64,000 nucleotides of DNA from Oscillospiraceae bacterium. GTDB taxonomy: Bacteria > Bacillota > Clostridia > Oscillospirales > Acutalibacteraceae. Location: positions 233,501-297,500 of the forward strand of contig JAKVOA010000002.1 of assembly GCA_022483045.1 (NCBI GenBank), written 5' to 3'. The notes under the pieces were generated by a model. It was not told the DNA's origin. It did not search any database and saw nothing but the letters and a program-made list of their open reading frames with translations. The position numbers were made by a program, and so were the translations under genes. Of this stretch, positions 27,407-36,869 are shown one piece after another (within the stretch, counting starts at the first letter, position 1; the number at the start of each line of letters is the position of its first letter).

Positions 27407-28009
27407 ATGATGGGAATAATCAATGATTTGGGAAAACAGCTTTCCGATACTTTCGGTGACCTGCTGGAAAAGAACCGCCGCGCTGCCGCTATCAGCCGCC
27501 TGCGCGTTGTCATCCAAAACGAGCGCGATGAAAACGCGCGCGCTTATGTTGCGCTGGGCAAATACTACTACGACCACATGCGCGGCCAGGGCAGCACCGA
27601 GGCCGAGGCCCTGTGCGACTCTATCGATGAATGCGACCGGCGGCTGAAAAACGCCTTTAAGCGCATGGAAGAAATCCGTGAAGAAACCGACGGCACCGAC
27701 GAGGCAAGCCCCTGCACAGAGTGCAGCAGCGACTGCAGCACCTGCCAGTACAACCAGGAGGACGAACCCGAAAGCCCGGCCGCTGCAGAGCCACAGCCGA
27801 AAGAAGCCCCCTCAGAGGCAGCCCCGTACGACCCCTATGACACCACGCCCTCGCCCATTGCCCACGACCCGGACAATATTGAAATCGATGATATGCCGCC
27901 CAAAAGCACCCCCATTACCAGCGCCGATATCCCGCCTGCGGCGCCGGCCGTCAGCCCGGCCGTGACCCCGGCCGATGAAGAGGCCGCACCAGAGGAGCCG
28001 GAAGCGTGA
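27407..28009 (+). CDS. Unknown acidic protein translationally coupled to mnmA
   Basis: 200 residues (a second ATG is one codon in). The first 90 residues look like a folded helical domain (INDLGKQLSDTFGDLLEKNR at the start, ALGKYYYDHMRGQG in the middle). A Cys cluster CTECSSDCSTC follows at about residues 103-113, and the last 80 residues are Pro/Ala/Glu-rich and disordered. No family recognised. GGAGGAATGA precedes the start. The stop overlaps the mnmA start by 4 bp. Confidence 0.7.
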   Translation: MMGIINDLGKQLSDTFGDLLEKNRRAAAISRLRVVIQNERDENARAYVALGKYYYDHMRGQGSTEAEALCDSIDECDRRLKNAFKRMEEIREETDGTDEASPCTECSSDCSTCQYNQEDEPESPAAAEPQPKEAPSEAAPYDPYDTTPSPIAHDPDNIEIDDMPPKSTPITSADIPPAAPAVSPAVTPADEEAAPEEPEA

Positions 28010-29106
28010 AGGGAAAAGTACTGGTCGGCATGAGCGGCGGCGTTGACAGCAGCGTCGCCGCCCTTCTGCTGCAGCGACAGGGCTGGGAAGTGGTCGGCTG
28101 TACGCTGCGCCTGCACCTGGATGACCCCGCCTTTCCCCCGCGCGAGGGCGGCTGCTGTTCTTTTAAAGATGTACAGGACGCGCGGCGTGTCTGCTACGCT
28201 TTGGGAATTGACCATTTTGTATTTAATTTTACAGAATTATTTTCAGAAAAAGTGATCGACAACTTTGTTTCCGAGTACGGCGCAGGCCATACGCCAAACC
28301 CCTGCATTCGCTGCAACCGGTGGCTCAAGTTCGGCGCTATGCTGCAGCGTGCGCAGGCCCTGGGCTGTGACGCCATTGCCACCGGGCACTACGCCAGTGT
28401 ACAAAAGGGCGAAAACGGCCGCTGGCAGCTTTTGGCTTCCCCCACCGGCAAAGACCAAAGCTATGTGCTCTACAGCCTGACACAGCAGCAGCTTGCCCAT
28501 ACACAGCTGCCTTTAGCCAGCCTGCCCAAACCAGAGGTGCGCCGCTTGGCAGAGGAAGCGGGCCTGCCCGTGGCCCACAAACCCGACAGCCAGGAAATCT
28601 GCTTTGTGCCCGACAACGACTACGCCGGTTTTCTCTGCCGCCACTGTGGGCATGACAGCGCCCCCGGTGATATTGTTGACCAAAGCGGCAAAGTGCTTGG
28701 CCACCATCGCGGGCTGACACACTACACCGTGGGCCAGCGCAAAGGGCTTGGCATCGCCTTTGGCCAGCCGATGTATATCACAAAGCTCGACGCCGCCCAG
28801 AACCGCGTGGTCCTGGGACCGGAGGGCAGCCAGTACAGCCGTTCCCTTTTGGCAGACGAAATGAACTGGGTCTCGATTCCCGCGCCGCAGGCTCCCCTGC
28901 GCGTACAGGCGAAAATCCGCTACCAGGCAAAGCCCGCGCCCGCGCTGGCTTCTCCCCGGCTAAACGGCAGCTTTCTCTTGACCTTTGACACGCCGCAGCG
29001 CGCCATTGCGCCCGGCCAAGCCGCTGTGCTGTACGACGGCCCGCTGCTCTTAGGCGGCGGCGTTATTCAGCAGAGTTTTTCAGAACTGCCGCCTGCTGAT
29101 TTCTAA
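28006..29106 (+). CDS. mnmA: tRNA-specific 2-thiouridylase MnmA
   Basis: 366 residues from a GTG start. The ATP-binding PP-loop is GMSGGVDSS. The two catalytic cysteines are in TPNPCIRCN and SQEICF. MnmA adds sulphur to the wobble uridine of tRNA-Lys, -Glu and -Gln. It overlaps the upstream unknown gene by 4 bp and is followed by a clear terminator. Confidence 0.96.
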   Translation: MKGKVLVGMSGGVDSSVAALLLQRQGWEVVGCTLRLHLDDPAFPPREGGCCSFKDVQDARRVCYALGIDHFVFNFTELFSEKVIDNFVSEYGAGHTPNPCIRCNRWLKFGAMLQRAQALGCDAIATGHYASVQKGENGRWQLLASPTGKDQSYVLYSLTQQQLAHTQLPLASLPKPEVRRLAEEAGLPVAHKPDSQEICFVPDNDYAGFLCRHCGHDSAPGDIVDQSGKVLGHHRGLTHYTVGQRKGLGIAFGQPMYITKLDAAQNRVVLGPEGSQYSRSLLADEMNWVSIPAPQAPLRVQAKIRYQAKPAPALASPRLNGSFLLTFDTPQRAIAPGQAAVLYDGPLLLGGGVIQQSFSELPPADF

Positions 29107-29118
29107 TTGTAAATCTTT

Positions 29119-29156
29119 CCCCCATGCAGTGATTTTTCTGCACGGGGGTTCTTTTT
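29119..29156 (+). terminator. Terminator after mnmA
   Basis: CCCCC-A-TGCAG pairs with CTGCA-C-GGGGG and is followed by TTCTTTTT. Confidence 0.85.
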
Positions 29157-29212
29157 ATATCCCGTCATTATCAATAAAAAGTGTAACACTTGTGGCACTT
29201 TACGCTGCTGTA

Positions 29213-29221
29213 TGGTATAAT
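29213..29221 (+). promoter_or_regulatory. Extended -10 promoter of the regulator gene
   Basis: TGG directly before TATAAT (29216-29221) makes an extended -10; a poor -35 (TGGCAC) lies 17 bp upstream. No sigma-54 element with correct GG-N10-GC spacing is present. Confidence 0.55.
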
Positions 29222-29288
29222 AAAAACTTCTAAAAAGGATACTAAAACGGATAAGCGCACATTTTCTTTTCTGTGTGAGGTGATTTTT

Positions 29289-31052
29289 TTGCCAAGCCTT
29301 TTGTTGGAAATTCAAGAGACCGTCAAAGAGTACGTCGATATCATGGCTAAAATCTCGCAGGTTGACGTAGAGGTGGTGGATGCCTCTCTCTTTCGTGTAG
29401 CCGGTACGGGGATGTTTCAGCAGCATATTAACCAAGACATGTCTGATGAGGGGTACACCTATCAGCATGTGCTGCGCACAGGTAGCCTGCAGGTCATCTA
29501 TTCGCCCGGGGACTCCCCTATCTGTCAACACTGCCCCCGCTGCAGCAACTGCGACGAAGAAATTGAAATTGCCATGCCGATTCCCGCGCAGGGCACTACC
29601 ATCGGCGTAATCGGCCTTGTCGGCTCCAGTATCCAGCAGCGCACCCGTATTTTGCGGGACAAAAAAATGTATCTGGGTCTGATTGAGCAGATTGCCAGTT
29701 TCATTTCTGCCAAAGCCATGGAGGTTCTCGACCAAAAGAAAAAGGAATCCATGCTCTCTGCACTTTCCTGTACCATCAGCCACATGGAGCAGGGAATTCT
29801 CATTTTAGGCCGAAACCATACGGTTACGCTTTCAAATCAGGCTGCCCGGGAACAGCTGCGTATAGAGGCACTGGACAGCCTGCCCGTTTCCCTGATACAA
29901 ACCGGCGACCGGCTAAACAACCAAAATGAATACCTGCTTTCTATCGGCACAGAAACGGTGCATATCCTGGGGGAACGCTATTACCCCGCGCAAGCCGACG
30001 ACAGGTATTGTGAGGTGCTGGTCTTTACCTGTAGCAGGGATCTGCACAAAAAAATGTATACCCTGACGGCTTCTGTCAACACAAGCACGCTGGTAGGCTC
30101 TAGTGCAGCAACCAATGCCCTGCGGGCCGAAATTCAAAAGGTTGCCAACAGCACCTCAACCGTGCTGCTGACCGGGGAAATGGGGGTTGGCAAAGAAGTG
30201 GCCGCCACCGAGATCTGGCGTACCGGAAACCGCAGCCAGCATCAGTTTGTCTCCCTAAACTGTGCCACTGTTCCTGAAAACCTAATAGAAGCCGACTTGT
30301 TCGGGTATGTAAAGGGTGCTTTTCCCGCCGCAAGTCCCGACGGCCGGGTCGGCAAATTTGAGCTGGCCAACCACGGTGTCATTTTTCTCAATGAAATCGG
30401 CGACATGCCGCTTTACCTGCAAACAAAGCTGCTGCGGGTTCTGCAAGACCGGCGGATTGTCCGCATTGGCTCAAACCAGCTTATCCCCATTGATGTACGT
30501 GTCATTGCCGCCGCCAACAAAGATTTAAAAGAAATGATTGCAGACGGAAAATTTCGGGAAGATTTGTATTATCGGCTGAATGTTATCCCCATACACCTTC
30601 TGCCGCTGCGCCGCCGCCTAAAAGACATCCCGGACCTTGCTAATCTGTTTGCCAGCCGTTATTCCTCTCTGTTTGACAAGCCCCGATGCCGCATTTCGCC
30701 GGACTGCATGAAGGTTTTGCTGCACCACCCCTGGTACGGAAATGTACGCGAACTGGAAAACACCGTGGAATTCATGGTAAATATGAGCGATGAAGAAGGC
30801 ATACTGGGGATTAACACTCTGCCGCGCGATTTCTTTGCCGACAATTCGCCCGCCGGCAAGCAGTCTGTCCTTGCGACCGCACCAGAGCCCGCGGACGGAG
30901 AAATTATTCCGCTGGCAGAGCTGGAGCGGCAGGCAGTTACACACGCACTGGAGCTTTGCGGTTCCTCTACACAGGGAAAACGGGAAGCCGCCCGGCGGCT
31001 GGGCATCAGCCTGGCCACCCTTTACCGCAAAGCAGATGAATTCTCACTTTAA
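29289..31052 (+). CDS. NtrC-like transcriptional regulator of the ureide-type catabolic cluster
   Basis: 587 residues from a TTG start with GTGAGGTGA upstream. The N-terminal sensor (about 1-150) contains C-x2-C-x2-C-x2-C (CQHCPRCSNC, about residues 80-89). A PAS-like region follows (about 160-260). The AAA+ domain has Walker A GEMGVGKE and Walker B VIFLNEIGD (Asn in place of the usual Asp). The GAFTGA loop is degraded to GAFPAA. A Fis-type helix-turn-helix ends the protein (GKREAARRLGISLATLYRKA). GAFTGA contacts sigma-54, so this protein may not act through sigma-54; a sigma-A-type promoter precedes the target operon. It probably controls ygeX and the genes after it. Confidence 0.85.
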   Translation: MPSLLLEIQETVKEYVDIMAKISQVDVEVVDASLFRVAGTGMFQQHINQDMSDEGYTYQHVLRTGSLQVIYSPGDSPICQHCPRCSNCDEEIEIAMPIPAQGTTIGVIGLVGSSIQQRTRILRDKKMYLGLIEQIASFISAKAMEVLDQKKKESMLSALSCTISHMEQGILILGRNHTVTLSNQAAREQLRIEALDSLPVSLIQTGDRLNNQNEYLLSIGTETVHILGERYYPAQADDRYCEVLVFTCSRDLHKKMYTLTASVNTSTLVGSSAATNALRAEIQKVANSTSTVLLTGEMGVGKEVAATEIWRTGNRSQHQFVSLNCATVPENLIEADLFGYVKGAFPAASPDGRVGKFELANHGVIFLNEIGDMPLYLQTKLLRVLQDRRIVRIGSNQLIPIDVRVIAAANKDLKEMIADGKFREDLYYRLNVIPIHLLPLRRRLKDIPDLANLFASRYSSLFDKPRCRISPDCMKVLLHHPWYGNVRELENTVEFMVNMSDEEGILGINTLPRDFFADNSPAGKQSVLATAPEPADGEIIPLAELERQAVTHALELCGSSTQGKREAARRLGISLATLYRKADEFSL

Positions 31053-31381
31053 GAAATTTGTCGATTCTCTTTTTGAGAAGCGCTCTCATTTTAAGAATCT
31101 TTCTGTTTCCTTTTTCTCTTCCGCCACAGCAGCTGTGCTTGGCTTTCGGCATAAAAATGCCGTAAAGCCCGGCGCAGCTTTTGTTTTGTAATTTTTTTTA
31201 CATCATTCTTTGCTTTTACCGGATTATTGTGCTATTTTTATTAAATTTTTTCTATTTTTATTACAAAACTAGTACATTCTTTAATTGCGAACCTCTCTTG
31301 ACTCTCTCGGGTTTCCTTGTTATCTTGCTATTGAACTTACACAATCTGTGCCGGCAAGGCACCGGAAAGGATGCGAAAAGT
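31053..31381 (+). other. Intergenic region between the regulator and ygeX
   Basis: 329 bp without a gene. It holds a hairpin at 31141-31168 (GGCTTT-CGGCAT / ATGCCG-T-AAAGCC) followed after 11 bases by a T-rich stretch, a likely terminator of the regulator gene, then an AT-rich tract and the ygeX promoter. Confidence 0.5.
31298..31326 (+). promoter_or_regulatory. Sigma-A-type promoter of the ygeX operon
   Basis: TTGACT (31298-31303), 17-bp spacer, TATCTT (31321-31326), 56 bp before the ygeX start. Confidence 0.6.
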
Positions 31382-32626
31382 GTGAGCAAAGAAACCTTTC
31401 AGATCGTCTCATTCCCGCGGAAAGCGGAAATGCCTGCCGAAATACGCCTCTTTCAATTACAGGAGGCCGAGGCTACCCGCGCATTTCACGCTAGTTTTCC
31501 GGTTTACCGGGAAACCCCGCTGGTCGAGCGCAGACAGACCGCAGAAGCCCTAGGGCTTGGCACCGTATACGTAAAGGATGAGTCTTTCCGTTTCGGGTTA
31601 AATGCCTTTAAAGTACTGGGCGGCAGTTTTGCCATTGGCAACTGCATCGCTCGCCGGCTGGGGGTGCATATCCGCGACCTGCCCTACCCGGCCATGGTCT
31701 CTACGGAAACCCGCGAAAAGCTGGGCAGCCTTACCTTTGTCACTGCCACTGATGGCAACCACGGCCGCGGCGTCGCCTGGACTGCCCGTCAGCTGCACCA
31801 GCACGCGGTTGTCTATATGCCAAAAGGCAGCTCTCCTGAGCGGCTGGCCAATATCCGCGCGGAGGGAGCAGATGCTACAATTACCGACCTTAACTATGAC
31901 GATGCGGTGCGCCTGGCAAAGCGCCAGGCCGAGGAACACGGCTGGATTATGGTACAGGACACCGCGTGGCCGGGCTATGAGGATATCCCCGCCTGGATTA
32001 TGCAGGGCTACGGCACCATGGGGTACGAGGCCTGGAAACAGCTACCGCAAAAGCCCACCCATATCTTCCTGCAGGCTGGGGTAGGCTCCATGGCGGGTGC
32101 CATCACCGGATTTTTTACCGCTCTGTATGGGAAAGACCGGCCCATTATCACCATTGTAGAGCCGAACCGTGCCAACTGCCTTTTCCGTACCGCGCAGGCA
32201 GACGACGGCAAACTTCATTTCGTTTCCGGAGACATGAATACCATTATGGCGGGACTTGCCTGCGGCGAACCGTGTACAATCGGCTGGAATGTTCTGCACG
32301 CCTGCGCGGATCATTTTATCTCTTGCCCCGATTACACCGCCGCCAAAGGAATGCGCATTTTGGGCTGCCCCTTCCCGGGAGAAACACCCGTTGTTTCCGG
32401 CGAAAGCGGTGCTGCCGGGTTTGGCTGCCTTGCTGAGATGATGACCAACCCCGTACTGCAGCCGCTGCGGGATGCGCTACAGCTAAACCGTACCTCACGC
32501 GTACTGTGTTTCAGTACAGAAGGGGATACCGATCGTGCAAATTACCGGGCAGTCACCTGGGATGGCCGCTACCCAAGCGGACCAGAGGACCGCACTGTTA
32601 CCATTCAAAATAAGGAGGACACCTAA
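31382..32626 (+). CDS. ygeX: Diaminopropionate ammonia-lyase
   Basis: 414 residues from a GTG start with AAAGGA upstream; the longer upstream frame is hydrophobic nonsense read from the AT-rich leader. This is a fold-type II PLP enzyme: the PLP lysine is in LNAFKVLGG and the TDGNHGRGVAW segment is the cofactor loop. The family converts 2,3-diaminopropionate to pyruvate and two ammonia through an aminoacrylate intermediate, which RidA (end of the cluster) can clear. The stop is 1 bp from the next start. Confidence 0.92.
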   Translation: MSKETFQIVSFPRKAEMPAEIRLFQLQEAEATRAFHASFPVYRETPLVERRQTAEALGLGTVYVKDESFRFGLNAFKVLGGSFAIGNCIARRLGVHIRDLPYPAMVSTETREKLGSLTFVTATDGNHGRGVAWTARQLHQHAVVYMPKGSSPERLANIRAEGADATITDLNYDDAVRLAKRQAEEHGWIMVQDTAWPGYEDIPAWIMQGYGTMGYEAWKQLPQKPTHIFLQAGVGSMAGAITGFFTALYGKDRPIITIVEPNRANCLFRTAQADDGKLHFVSGDMNTIMAGLACGEPCTIGWNVLHACADHFISCPDYTAAKGMRILGCPFPGETPVVSGESGAAGFGCLAEMMTNPVLQPLRDALQLNRTSRVLCFSTEGDTDRANYRAVTWDGRYPSGPEDRTVTIQNKEDT

Positions 32627-32627
32627 C

Positions 32628-33812
32628 ATGTTGAATCAAGAAAGAAAGCAGCAGGTGATCGACCTATGCCGCGGCCTGATCCAAAAGCAGAGCTACTCCG
32701 GCCATGAGGACGGCGTTGCACAGGTCCTGCGCGAAAACATGCAGCGCATGGGTTTTGATTCTGTAACCACAGACCAGTACGGCAACTTGATCGGCTGCAT
32801 CAAAGGCAAGCGGCCAGGCAAAAAAATCCTTTTCGACGGGCATATGGATACCGTGCCTGTCACCAACCCCGCCGAGTGGCCCTTTCCGCCCTACGCAGCA
32901 GAGATTCACGGCGGCAGAATATATGGCCGCGGCACCAGTGATATGAAAGGTGCACTGGCCGCCATGACCTGTGCAGCAGCAAATTTTGCCGAGGACTGCG
33001 GCAGGGACTTTGCGGGTGAGCTGTATGTGGCCGGTGTTGTACATGAAGAATGCTTTGAAGGCGTCGCTGCCAGAGCCATCAGCGCCGCTGTGCACCCGGA
33101 TTATGTGGTGATTGGCGAAGCCTCTCAGCTGAATCTGAAAATTGGCCAGCGCGGCCGGGCAGAAATTGTGGTGGAAACATTCGGTAAGCCCTGCCACAGT
33201 GCAAACCCGGAAAAGGGAATTAACGCCGTGTACAAAATGTGCCGTGTTATTGAAGCCATCCGTACACTTGCCCCGCCCCATCACCCTGTCCTCGGTCCTG
33301 GCATTCTAGAACTCACCGATGTCAAGAGTTCGCCTTATCCCGGTGCTTCTGTTGTACCAGAATACTGCCGCGCAACTTATGACCGCAGGCTTTTGGTCGG
33401 GGAAACCAAAGAAAGCGTACTTGCGCCCATTGAGGCACTGCTTGACCAGATGATGACCGAAGACCCGCAGCTGAAAGCAAAAGTCAGCTATGCTGTCGGA
33501 CAGGAAACCTGCTACACCGGCAACAAAATCAGCGGAGAGCGCTTTTTCCCCGGTTGGCTTTACGATGAAAACGAGCCCTTTGTCCAAGCAGCCTATGCGC
33601 AGCTAAAAAATATGGGCTATACACCCAGCATTACACAGTACAACTTCTGCACCAATGGCAGCCACTATGCGGGTGAGGCCGGCATTCCTACCCTGGGCCT
33701 TGGTCCCTCGCAGGAAAACCTGGCACACACAATGGGCGAATATATTGAGATAGACCAGCTTACAAAGGTTGCGGACTGCTACTACGGCCTGTTGAAAGCC
33801 TGGACTAAATGA
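32628..33812 (+). CDS. ygeY: M20-family amidohydrolase, YgeY type
   Basis: 394 residues from the ATG at 32628, with AAGGAGGACACC upstream. M20 metal-site motifs are visible: GHMDTVP, GRGTSDMKGALAAM, VVHEECFEG, and a late AHTMGEYI. In E. coli ygeY lies beside ygeX and hydantoinase genes. Members remove acyl or carbamoyl groups from amino acids; here an N-carbamoyl or N-acyl diaminopropionate-like substrate is the likeliest, by context. Confidence 0.88.
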   Translation: MLNQERKQQVIDLCRGLIQKQSYSGHEDGVAQVLRENMQRMGFDSVTTDQYGNLIGCIKGKRPGKKILFDGHMDTVPVTNPAEWPFPPYAAEIHGGRIYGRGTSDMKGALAAMTCAAANFAEDCGRDFAGELYVAGVVHEECFEGVAARAISAAVHPDYVVIGEASQLNLKIGQRGRAEIVVETFGKPCHSANPEKGINAVYKMCRVIEAIRTLAPPHHPVLGPGILELTDVKSSPYPGASVVPEYCRATYDRRLLVGETKESVLAPIEALLDQMMTEDPQLKAKVSYAVGQETCYTGNKISGERFFPGWLYDENEPFVQAAYAQLKNMGYTPSITQYNFCTNGSHYAGEAGIPTLGLGPSQENLAHTMGEYIEIDQLTKVADCYYGLLKAWTK

Positions 33813-33867
33813 TAAAATTCAAACGTCCCGCAAATCAACCCATTCTATTAAAAAAGGAGCGTTATTC

Positions 33868-35292
33868 ATGTATGATCTGATTCTCAAAAACGGTCTGGTT
33901 GTCTCTCCCTCTTCCACAGTTGCCTGTGATGTAGCCATTCAAGACGGCAAAATTGCCGCTCTGGGCAGCTTTTGCCAAAGCGAGGCAAAACGGGTAATTG
34001 ACGCCGGCGGCAAATATCTGCTGCCCGGCGGCGTGGAAGCACATATGCACTGCCAGGCACCCTTTCAGGGCTGCTTGGGCGCAAATACCTTTTACCAGCA
34101 GAGCGTTTCCGCTGCTTTCGGCGGGGTAACCACCTTTATGGATTTCGCTAATATGAGCCGCGGCCTGTCCCCCTACAAACAGGTACTGGCCCGTGTGGAA
34201 GAGATGAGCGAATCCGCCATCGACTACAGCGCACACGGCAAGTTTGTGGAATCTACCCCCGAAGCGCTGGCCGATATCGACAAAATGGCCGCGGACGGCT
34301 TCCCCACTTTCAAAATGTTCATGACCTATAAAAAAGAAGGGGTCATGAGTGACGACGAAACCATGCTGAAAGTTTTTGAAAAGGCAAAGAACGTGGGCGG
34401 CCTGCCTATGGTGCACTGCGAAAGCAACGCCATTGCAGAGGCAAATATTGAAAAGTGCCGTGAAAAAGGCGACCTAAGCTGGGTAAACTTTGCAAAATGT
34501 AAACCGGTACTGTGTGAAGACGAAGCTTTTGACCGCGCGGTCAACTTTGCCCGCTATGTGGGCAACGGCCTGATTGTGGTGCATACCACCAATGGCCGGG
34601 CACTCGATACTGCCCGCCGGGCCCATGCCGAGGATATTCCGCTGTATGTGGAGACAGGCCCCCATTATCTTACGTTGTTTGATGACCTGTATAAGGGCGA
34701 AAACGGCCATCTGGCCATCTGCTCGCCGCCGCTGCGCACACCTAAAGAAGCCGCGGAGCTTTGGAAAGGCCTGGAAGACGGCACGATTCTGCTCACCGGC
34801 TCAGATGACTGCACCTATGACGTAGATGAAAAATCTATGTTCCTGGAGAAAAAGCCCGACGGCACCTGGAAACAGGACTTTACCAAGGTTGTCAACGGCA
34901 TGAGCGGCCTTGAAATCCGTCTTCCTATTCTGCTTTCCGAGGGTGTTTCCAAAGGCCGCATTACCATTAACAAAGTATGCGCGCTTACCAGCACCAACAT
35001 TGCCAAGGTGTACGGCTGCTATCCTCAAAAGGGCATTATCGCCCCCGGCTCTGACGCTGACATTGTCATGGTGGATATGGAAAAAGAAGTGACCCTGAGC
35101 AAGGACGTGCTGCATAACAACATCAGCTACTGCCTGCACGATGGATTCCATGTAAAAGGCTACCCGGTCATGACGATTTCTCACGGCAACGTGATTGTGG
35201 AAGAGAACAGCTTTAAGGGTCAAAAAGGCGCCGGCAAGCGCGTTCGCCGGAAAATCGACCCCAAGTATCTGGCGCACTACAATCTGGATTGA
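33868..35292 (+). CDS. hydA: Dihydropyrimidinase / hydantoinase
   Basis: 474 residues, AAAAGGAGCG upstream. A cyclic amidohydrolase: HMHCQAPFQG carries the first two His ligands, FPTFKMFMTYK the lysine that is carboxylated to bridge the metals, MVHCESN and VVHTTNG the further His ligands, and LTGSDDCTYD the active-site Asp. In most relatives the last motif reads D-H; here it is D-D. The enzyme opens hydantoins, dihydropyrimidines or similar cyclic ureides to N-carbamoyl amino acids. Confidence 0.92.
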   Translation: MYDLILKNGLVVSPSSTVACDVAIQDGKIAALGSFCQSEAKRVIDAGGKYLLPGGVEAHMHCQAPFQGCLGANTFYQQSVSAAFGGVTTFMDFANMSRGLSPYKQVLARVEEMSESAIDYSAHGKFVESTPEALADIDKMAADGFPTFKMFMTYKKEGVMSDDETMLKVFEKAKNVGGLPMVHCESNAIAEANIEKCREKGDLSWVNFAKCKPVLCEDEAFDRAVNFARYVGNGLIVVHTTNGRALDTARRAHAEDIPLYVETGPHYLTLFDDLYKGENGHLAICSPPLRTPKEAAELWKGLEDGTILLTGSDDCTYDVDEKSMFLEKKPDGTWKQDFTKVVNGMSGLEIRLPILLSEGVSKGRITINKVCALTSTNIAKVYGCYPQKGIIAPGSDADIVMVDMEKEVTLSKDVLHNNISYCLHDGFHVKGYPVMTISHGNVIVEENSFKGQKGAGKRVRRKIDPKYLAHYNLD

Positions 35293-35316
35293 TCCGCGAA
35301 AATGGGAGGAAACTAT

Positions 35317-36720
35317 ATGGACAACAAAAATGATGCCCTGCGCAGCAGTGAATTGCTGCCCACCAAGGAATCTGAGCGTACTATGTCGCTGGCCGACTAC
35401 ATCATGCTATGGGCCGGCATGACCATCAATATTGTCGCGTTCAGTCTCGGCTCACAGTATTACAACAAAGGCCACGGCCTTTCCCCCTGGACAATGGTCC
35501 TGGTTATGCTGATCGGCTACGGTATTGTAACTGCCTTTACGGCCATGGTGGGCGACATCGGCACCAAGTACGGCGTACCCTTTGCCGCCTACATTCGTGC
35601 TCCCTTTGGTTACAAAGGTTCTTATGTGGCAGGCCTTATTCGTGCAATTCCCGGCCTTTACTGGTTTGGCTTTCTCACCTGGGTTGGAGCCAACGCCATC
35701 AATCACATCATTGGCATTCTGTTTCCCGGTGTAGGCAACCTGACCCTGATCATTATTCTCTTTGCGGCCGTACAAATTTTGAATACCATGTATGGTCTGA
35801 AAGCCATGGCCAAGTTTGACTGGATTGCTATTCCTTGTCTTGCTATCCTGTTCGGTGCCATTCTGCTGACTACTCTAAGCAAATACCATATCACCATTCC
35901 AGACATCATGGCTACCCAGACTGAGGGCGGATATTCCTTTGCCTATGCAGTAGCCGGCATTGCCGGCGGCTGGATTACCATGGCTCTAAACGGCAGCGAC
36001 CTCTCCCGCCAAATTAAACACGTAAACGGATATGAGAAAAAGGGATTTTTTGCCCGCAACAAGCGCGCCATTATTGGCCAAATCATCGGCCTGATGTGTG
36101 TAGGCGTTATCACTATGCTGATTGGCGCGGCCTCTGGCATTGCCACTGGATACTGGGACCTGAACGATGTCATTCCCGATCTTTTTACCAACAAAGTGGC
36201 TCTGATTCTCTGCTTTATTGTTGTTGTCTTTGCTCAGTGGTCCACTAATACGGCAGCCAACCTGCTGCCGCCCTCCCTGGTCCTGCTAAACGTCTTCCCC
36301 AAACTGAAATACTGGATGAGCACAGCAATCTGCGGCACAGTGGCCATTTGCATGATGCCCTGGAAGCTGGAAAGCCAGGGCGGGTTCCTGGTCATGGTGC
36401 AGAACTGGATTTCTCAGATGCTGGGGCCGATCATCGGTATTCTGCTGGTAGATTATTTTATTATCCGCAAGACTAAGGTCAACGTAAAAGATTTGTACAC
36501 TGTCGGCGGCCAGTATCAATATACCAACGGCTTTAACTTCAGCGCCATTATCTCTTTGGTTCTTTCCTTCCTAGTCGGCCTGCTCTGCGGCAGCTACGCC
36601 TTTTTTGCCGGGCTTGCATGCAGCGCTGTGCTGTACACGGTGCTGATGAAGTGCTTTACGCTGAAAAAGTACGACCAGCATATTGGGCAAGAGGTTCCTT
36701 TTGATCCCGAAAAGGACTGA
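35317..36720 (+). CDS. NCS1-family permease (cytosine/purine/hydantoin type)
   Basis: 467 residues from the ATG at 35317, chosen because GGGAGG lies 7 bp upstream; an ATG 15 bp earlier is itself part of that ribosome site. Twelve hydrophobic segments; the CodB-like features W-A-G-M-T-I-N at about residues 33-39 and FAAYIRAPFGYKGS at about 89-102 are visible. NCS1 members import nucleobases, allantoin or hydantoins with Na+ or H+. Position right after the hydantoinase suggests it takes up the cluster's substrate. Confidence 0.88.
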   Translation: MDNKNDALRSSELLPTKESERTMSLADYIMLWAGMTINIVAFSLGSQYYNKGHGLSPWTMVLVMLIGYGIVTAFTAMVGDIGTKYGVPFAAYIRAPFGYKGSYVAGLIRAIPGLYWFGFLTWVGANAINHIIGILFPGVGNLTLIIILFAAVQILNTMYGLKAMAKFDWIAIPCLAILFGAILLTTLSKYHITIPDIMATQTEGGYSFAYAVAGIAGGWITMALNGSDLSRQIKHVNGYEKKGFFARNKRAIIGQIIGLMCVGVITMLIGAASGIATGYWDLNDVIPDLFTNKVALILCFIVVVFAQWSTNTAANLLPPSLVLLNVFPKLKYWMSTAICGTVAICMMPWKLESQGGFLVMVQNWISQMLGPIIGILLVDYFIIRKTKVNVKDLYTVGGQYQYTNGFNFSAIISLVLSFLVGLLCGSYAFFAGLACSAVLYTVLMKCFTLKKYDQHIGQEVPFDPEKD

Positions 36721-36869
36721 CTCCCTTTAAAGAGCCCCCTCTGTGCAGCCCATTTCTTTAGCCGCTGCTGCTATTGACCGTAAACATGGCAGCAAGGCTT
36801 GCACCGGATATATCCGTTGATGCTGACGAACGATCCGCATGATAAAATTCTATACAAATGAGGTGTATC

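Noticed and set aside
29190..29221. Possible sigma-54 promoter (TGGCAC ... GCTGC) before the regulator gene
   Set aside because: Spacing between GG and GC is 11, not 10, and a good extended -10 TATAAT lies at the same place.
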